This document shows, in pieces, positions 58,415-64,000 of a stretch of 64,000 nucleotides of DNA. A program made the translations under genes and the position numbers. Position 1 is the first letter of the stretch; every line of letters begins with the position of its first letter. The notes beneath the pieces are model-generated. The model was given only the letters and a program-made list of their open reading frames with translations, was not told where the DNA came from and did not search any database. The stretch comes from Epiperipatus broadwayi (taxonomy: Eukaryota; Onychophora; Udeonychophora; Euonychophora; Peripatidae). Location of the stretch: assembly GCA_028023455.1 (NCBI GenBank), contig JAQFVV010006309.1:4158096-4222095 (forward strand). The letters run 5' to 3'.

Positions 58415-59053
58415 GCCCGGACATACCCCATTCCTTTCCAATATCAAGATGAAGTGAGCGCTCAGATCCAACAGATGATTACATGGGGGGTAATTGAGAA
58501 AGGATCATCACCATATAACAACCCATTAGTGGTTGTGAAAAAGAAAAATGGGTCTATAAGACTGTGTTTAGATGCCAGAATGCTCAACAATATCACGATA
58601 CCGGAACGGGATATCCCACCACCTGTACAGGAAGTTTTTCTCAAATTATCTACAAAGAATATTTTTTCCACATTAGACTTAACTGCTAGCTATTGGCAGA
58701 TGATATTACACCCCCAAGACAGGAAATACACGGCCTTCCGTCACAATGGGCAAACACATCTGTTTAAGAGAGTACCTTTTGGGCTCATAAACAGCGGCGC
58801 TGGACTAATGAGGTGCTTGGACCAAGTTCTATCTGAAGATCTAAAAAAAAAATTAGTGTGCTATATCAATGATGTGGTCATTGCATCGCGCAACCCTCAG
58901 GAACACCTGGAGCACCTGAAGCAGTTCTTTTCTGAATGTGCCCAAAAGAATATTACTGTGAATCTAGAAAAGAGTCACTTTGCTCTAAAAGAAATTGCCT
59001 TTTTGGGACACATCGTAAATGGACAGGGAATTCGGACCCATCCGATAAGGTAG
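58415..59053 (+). pseudogene. Gypsy pol: reverse transcriptase with altered catalytic box
   Basis: From 58415 the phase continues, with a first ATG at 58454. Motifs in order: SPYNNPLVVVKKKNGSIRLCLDARMLN, FSTLDLTASYWQ with the first catalytic Asp (D75 counting from 58454), FRVPFG-type block FKRVPFGLINSG, CYINDVVIAS in place of YxDD (residues 137-140, codon 58868 is AAT), and EIAFLGHIVNGQGIRT. Asn for the first Asp of the YxDD box should abolish polymerase activity. After GIRT the frame reads off to a TAG at 59051. The sequence continues in another frame, so an indel lies near 59030-59040. Confidence 0.85.
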
Positions 59054-60960
59054 AAGCAATCCAGAACTTTCCGAGGCCTATCAATAGAAAGCAGATTAGA
59101 TCCTTTTTAGGTCTCTGCAATTACTACCATAAGTTCTATCCAGGCTTTGCAAAAGATACCTCCACATTGCTGGAACTATTGAAGCAACACCGTCGGTCGG
59201 AATGGAGTGAACAGCATGAGCAAGATTTCAAGAAAATCAAGGACAATTTCCTTCAGACTGTGATGTTATGTTATCCTGATTTCACTCACCCATTCTATTT
59301 GCAGACTGACAGCAGCAAGAAAGGTCTAGGTGTTGTACTGTTCCAGGTTAATCAAGCAGGCCAACATCAGGTCTTGTACTTCAGTAGCCATACATTAAGA
59401 GGTGCAGAAAAAAATTATACGGTCACTGAACAAGAGACCTTAGCCATTGTATGGGCGTGCAGCAAATTCAAGCAGATATTGCTGGGATCGGAAGTAATTA
59501 TAATTACGGACCACCGGTGCTTGGAATTTCTGAATAAAAGTTATCTAAACAATGATCGCCTTATTCGATGGAACTTCTCACTGCAGAAATTCCACTACAG
59601 GATAATTTATTGTCCAGGCTCTGAAAATATTGTGGCCGATGTATTGAGTCGTCACCCTGTGGAAATTAAACCTTGCAACCCTATGATATCAGACCAGCCG
59701 TTAATAATCATGACTAACGTGTTGGACCAGGAAATTGAAAAGAAACTTAAGAATTTGCAGTATTGGCAGGAAAAGCAGCCCCAGTACAGAGATTTAATGC
59801 AAGAAGTCCAAAGGCAAGGAAACCCTGCTCAAGGATGCACCACTGGTAGGGGGAAAAGGAGATACAGATTGCAAAATAGGCTTTTGCTGCAACAAACTGA
59901 GAATCGATTGTGGAAAATTCTCATACCACCTGATTTAAGAAGCCCACTAATCACTTATATGCACAGCCTGGTGGGACATTATGGTCCCAGAAAAACTGAA
60001 GAAGCCCTGAGGTGGCAGTTTCATTGGCCTCAGATGTATAGTGATATATTACATACCCTCCGGATGTGTAATACATGCGCTAAAAGCAAACCCCCAAATA
60101 AGATCTTCAGTGGTACCCCCACCTCCATTATCCCATTGGGACCCAACAAGGTATTAGCAGTAGACCACTATGGGCCACTACCATCCTATCGTAGATGTCG
60201 GTACCTTTTTGTCACCTACGACATATTTTCTAAGTATGCATGGGCCTACCCAGTCATCAGGGCAGATTCAAAAAGTGCAATTAGAGCATTACAGTGCAAG
60301 CAATTTGTGACTATCGGCAAGCCTGAAGCAATACTCTCAGATCACGGCTCGGCTTTCACTTCACGAGAATGGCAGACCTGGATAAAGAGCCAAGGTCTCA
60401 GGCATGTGATGACATCCATTAGAAACCCCCAATCCAACCCCTGTGAGAGGGTCATGCGGAAAATTAACCGGCTGTTTCGGACATACATCCCCGATAACCA
60501 CCTGGGCTGGGTCAACCGAACTGAACAAATTTTTCAGTATATTAATGGAACCATTAATGAGGCTACAGGGCTAACACCAATGTGTCTTCATTTTGGTAAG
60601 CCAGAGCAACCATTAATTAAAATACCCCTGCCCAAGGATGATCAAGAAGTGGACAGAGAAGAGGACTGGCGAGCAGTTCATCATCGTCTGAAAGCCCGGG
60701 CAGAAAAAAAACAATTAAAGGAAACAAGGTCCTACCAATTTCAAGTTGGGGATCATGTATGGGTCAGAACTCCAAAGCCCAGTAGCCGGGACCAGTGTAA
60801 ATACAAGAAGTTTTTTCCACTGTATCAGGGGCCATATGTGATAAAACGGGTAAGCGGCCCAAATGCATATTTACTGGAGGATAATGGGGCCATAAGAGGG
60901 ACTTATAATGCTAGGAGTCTAAAACCCCTTGTATATCACCCACCAGACCCAGGATTATAG
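59030..60960 (+). CDS. Gypsy pol: RT thumb, RNase H and integrase (open)
   Basis: An uninterrupted frame of ~640 meaningful codons; it is open from 58936 but its first ~33 codons overlap RT out of phase. RNase H residues are intact: D125, E167, D192 and D235 (LQTDSSKKG, EQETLAIVWA, IITDHRCLEFL, NIVADVLSRH; numbering from 58936). The integrase zinc site is H343-H347-C378-C381 (HSLVGH, CNTC). The catalytic core is D410 (LAVDHYGP), D469 (LSDHGSAF) and E504 (NPCERVM), with 34 residues between the last two. The C-terminus has a GPY-type module (LYQGPYVIKRVSGPNAYLLED). It ends at TAG 60958. It lies downstream of the broken RT and cannot be made as part of an intact polyprotein. Confidence 0.85.
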
Positions 60961-61307
60961 TAGTTTTTAAAAAAAAAACACAACAACAACAAAAAAAAAA
61001 GAAATGGACACGTCACAGGATAAATGAGCAAGGAGATAGGATATAACCAATATTAAACAGTGTTAAACGATTAGTTTTTAAATAAAATTTTGTTGAAAGA
61101 GGGGGGGGCTATTAAGAAAATGTTCGCTAGATGGTAGATTTATTAATATGATCCGGGTATATAATTTAGTTTCGTTTCTTCATTATATTTATATCCTGTA
61201 CATTATGAGTTATCTTGTGAATTTTTTTATGCAGGCTTCATAGGTGGACACCTGTTGTAAGATCTTTTTTTTTTAACAATTTTTTTTGTTCCGTCACTAA
61301 GGGAATG
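60961..61307 (+). other. 3' leader with purine tracts before the 3' LTR
   Basis: A-rich runs (60968-61000) and GAAAGAGGGGGGG at 61096-61108 lie downstream of pol. The tract actually adjoining the LTR is shorter, CTAAGGGAATG ending at 61307. This could be the polypurine tract. The G-rich run would serve as a second, internal one. Confidence 0.5.
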
Positions 61308-64000
61308 TGAAACAGTAAGGTCTGCTTTGCAGATCTTTGTTTCACCTTTTCTCACCTACTTCCTACCCTCATACCTTAGTTTGAACCCCAATCTATCGTA
61401 GTGTGTCTGCAATACACTTATATACCGAAAATCCCGCCTAATATTAAACCACGGGCACAATGCTCGTATTATATATATAACTTATTCCCAAATAAAATAA
61501 AATATTATGAATTATGTATTTCTTCACATAATTTACATTTATTAAAAAGTAAGTTATATAAGTCGTAATTGCTCACACACTATGATATCCATTTTAAAAC
61601 ATATCAAAATTATAAATTGTTAGTTATTTTGTTTGGATCTATTTACAAATATATTACCGTCGTAATATATTTTGATTTAAAATAAAATTCATTTAGTAAA
61701 TATTCGTTTAGTAGATAGATTCAAATATTACAATTTAAAATAAAATAATTTTCGTTTTATTTAATAAAAATCATCCCAAATATTTCTGTTAAAATAAATG
61801 AGGGACAATAGTTTAATTATATAAGTTTATCTAAAAACAGCAGCTGTCCACTTAAGTTTTCTTTAATTAGTAGCAGTAATTTTAATTAAATCTAGTTTGT
61901 AATTCGAATGTCGACGGGGAAGTTAACAAAAGAAATTAATTAATGTTGAAATCCTTTAGACATTCGGATAGATTTAATTACAGCAGATAAGTCCAATAAT
62001 TTTGTACGCTCCAGGACAAATCTATTGTTAAATTTTATTATAAAAAGGATATTTTTCTTTTGTTCTCCATTCTAAGCTTTTAAAGAATTCTGAGTTGTTT
62101 AAAGGTTTCTGAGTTGTTCTAAGATTCTAATAATTTGCTAACCTTGACATGTCCGAGTAGAGGCGTTTAAGATGGCTATGTCCCTTCGGAATAGCCAGCC
62201 GCTGCTCCATACCATCAGAAATTATCACACGGATCCCGGAACTGCTGCTGCCGCTGCCAAAATATGAACATTCCAGATTTTGCTGCTGAATTATAAAATC
62301 TGCCGAACATCTACCTGCAAATGCATTTCCAGAGGTAACCTAAATTAACCCAAGAGCTCTTGTGATTCCTAACTAACATGCTATAGCTATTTAACATTGT
62401 TTTCTTATATTTCACAACTTCATTATGTATTTCTTTCATGTATTTAAATATACTCAACATTTTGCTCTATCCTTGGGTTAATATTTTCTATTTATAAAGC
62501 TTTCTTTTATTTTATTATGATAATGTGTCAGAATCGTCTTTGACCGAGTGAACTATTCCCTCTATTGAAAGTAAGACGCCGCTATTAAGGCATATTTTAA
62601 ATTTATAATTTTCCAATTTTATTATCTTGCAAATCACTCGTTCGAGGGCGATTCTTTTCTTTAATGTAATATAATCACATAGTTTAAAATCTACATGCTA
62701 TTGATTTTAATCTAATATAAGAGTATGTGCGAAGTCAATGATTAAATGTGTCCCCAAATGCATGATTGCGTATATAAATCTATACTTACTTTTCAAACCC
62801 ACAAGCATGCATTTTCCTATTTTAATTACCATGTTCTACTTTAATTATAAAGTTCATCATTGACGTCGAGAATGTGCGGACCCTTTTAAATGAATTTCAG
62901 GGAATTTGATTGGGCATTTCTCTTAATCCAAGTAAAACCCATTTAGTATGTTTTTATATAAACTAGTCTCGTATTGCTGGTACATGAATTGGTTGTTGAG
63001 ACCACTTTGTTTTATTTTTCCAAGGATTCTTTACACGGCAAAGTCCATTCTTTTCGCTTATTGCAAGTTTCCAGGCAGAGGGTGTTCACCAATGACACCC
63101 CTGGGAATTAAACGCAATAGTCACACAGTCGCTAAGTTTTGGCTGTTCATCAAAATGCTTTCCTACGGGTTAGCGGCAAGATGCCCTCTGTAATTATTCC
63201 GGATCTTCAATATTGTTTCATTTTATATTTATTTTACAAAGCATCCATGACTTAAATGAGTCACACCCTCCAACTTTATAAATTCACTATCAGCAATACT
63301 GACCTCACAATACAAATCTATTATTATTATTCTCAAATAAATGCTTTGATCCCATTCCCACGTTTGCTTAGTAAGCTTTAGTTCGTACTATTCTCGAAAT
63401 CAATAAATATTTTAGAACATTTAATTTCAAATATTTTCTTAAACTTGTATACTTACTCAAAGCACCTCGCACATATTCCTATCTCGTCAAGCACATTATC
63501 GTAATGCTATTAGCCCGAGGAATAGAATATATCACTCTGTTTTAAAACCTTTTTGTCATTACTGAAATATAAATGCCAACAATTATTTAATACGCGTCCC
63601 TGTCTCATATAAGCAGACAGTGGCGTTATATATATATTTATATAAATAAATTGTGTGAAATTATTTAAAACTAAATTTTATCTCTTATTTTATTTGATTC
63701 CTATCACTGTCTCGGTCTATATATATATTTTCTGCATTTCTTTTATAAATCCATAGACGTTAATTAGCCACCCAAACTTATCTTAGTATAGAGTCTTTTG
63801 TTTCTCCCTGACCACCAGGCACCGGTAAAAGGTTATACTAGTTGTAGCATCAGATGCGTTATCACGTAGGTGGCGCTGTGAAATTTGGACTTTAGATTCG
63901 AACTTAGTACATCTAGAAGGCAACCCCTCCTAGAATGTTCAGTTTAGTGTCTGGGGTTTGAATTATGCAGTGTGTTAGCGAGATAGATGATTCTGACCGT
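61308..64000 (+). repeat. 3' LTR (first 2.69 kb), truncated by the window end
   Basis: Starts TGAAACAGTAAGG and parallels 53490-56190 throughout, including the TATA-like box (62039), the short 31-codon frame (62164-62259) and the 81-codon frame (62948-63193). About 0.68 kb is expected beyond the window. Confidence 0.9.

Larger units (their letters stand above)
53490..64000 (+). mobile_element. Long-LTR Ty3/Gypsy retrotransposon, 3' LTR cut by the window end
   Basis: Order: 5' LTR (53490-56862), primer-binding site, leader, protease, RT, RNase H, integrase, 3' LTR from 61308. The interior is ~4.45 kb. RT-RNase H-integrase order and a GPY-type integrase C-terminus place it in Ty3/Gypsy (Metaviridae). 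The integrase has PQSNPCERVMRKINRLFR, a wording familiar from arthropod Gypsy elements. If the 3' LTR is full length the element is about 11.2 kb. The coding part has an in-frame stop, a catalytic-site change, a frameshift and no recognisable gag, while the LTRs are nearly identical. It is therefore probably a recent insertion of a defective copy. Confidence 0.9.

Noticed and set aside
1-64000. CRISPR array, bacterial operons or ribosomal RNA genes
   Set aside because: No regularly spaced short repeats, no Shine-Dalgarno-led gene clusters and no rRNA-like sequence; everything fits eukaryotic repeat-rich DNA.

Overview
The window is AT-rich, non-coding eukaryotic DNA packed with transposable elements. 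Metazoan-type LINE fragments, two Ty3/Gypsy retrotransposons, tRNA-derived SINEs, long fold-back repeats and AT microsatellites point to an invertebrate animal genome. The LINE at 27.4-28.4 kb and the integrase at 59.9-60.9 kb read like arthropod elements, but that is a family-level impression and does not fix the species. I found no host protein-coding gene, no rRNA and no intact cellular tRNA. All recognisable coding sequence belongs to retroelements and all of it is broken.

Layout. 0-9 kb: AT-rich DNA with a fold-back repeat (2.5-2.8 kb), two very short tRNA-Gly-like SINEs (3.5 and 9.1 kb) and two 5'-truncated LINE tails (6.4-7.1 kb minus; 8.3-8.9 kb plus). 11-29 kb: repeats of many ages. 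A dominant family, here called TIR-A, has inverted ends containing GGCAAAACTCT. There is also a fold-back with a 13-bp target duplication (11.8-12.1 kb), hammerhead-like motifs of the Penelope/retrozyme type (16.1, 19.2 and 24.1 kb), a 698-bp TTAA-flanked element (23.1-23.8 kb) and a third LINE tail (27.4-28.4 kb). 29-34.2 kb: a tandem duplication, then a run of palindromes, the largest about 1.27 kb with a tRNA-like SINE head in each arm. 34.2-38.9 kb: nothing recognised.

38.9-43.5 kb: an old Ty3/Gypsy element (Mag/K02A2.6-like) with LTRs of about 415 bp that differ by roughly 8%, and a badly decayed gag-pol. 43.6-53.4 kb: a small fold-back, a 63-65-bp minisatellite, a dense TIR-A array (48.95-50.4 kb) and an 800-bp palindrome with tRNA-like ends (51.06-51.86 kb).

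53.5-64 kb: the most striking feature, a young Ty3/Gypsy element whose LTR is about 3.37 kb, nearly as long as its 4.45-kb interior. The 5' LTR is complete and the 3' LTR is cut by the window end. The two differ by only a few percent, yet the interior has no recognisable gag, an in-frame stop before RT, YIND in place of YxDD and a frameshift after RT. RNase H and integrase look intact. The likeliest reading is a recently inserted, non-autonomous copy mobilised by a relative.
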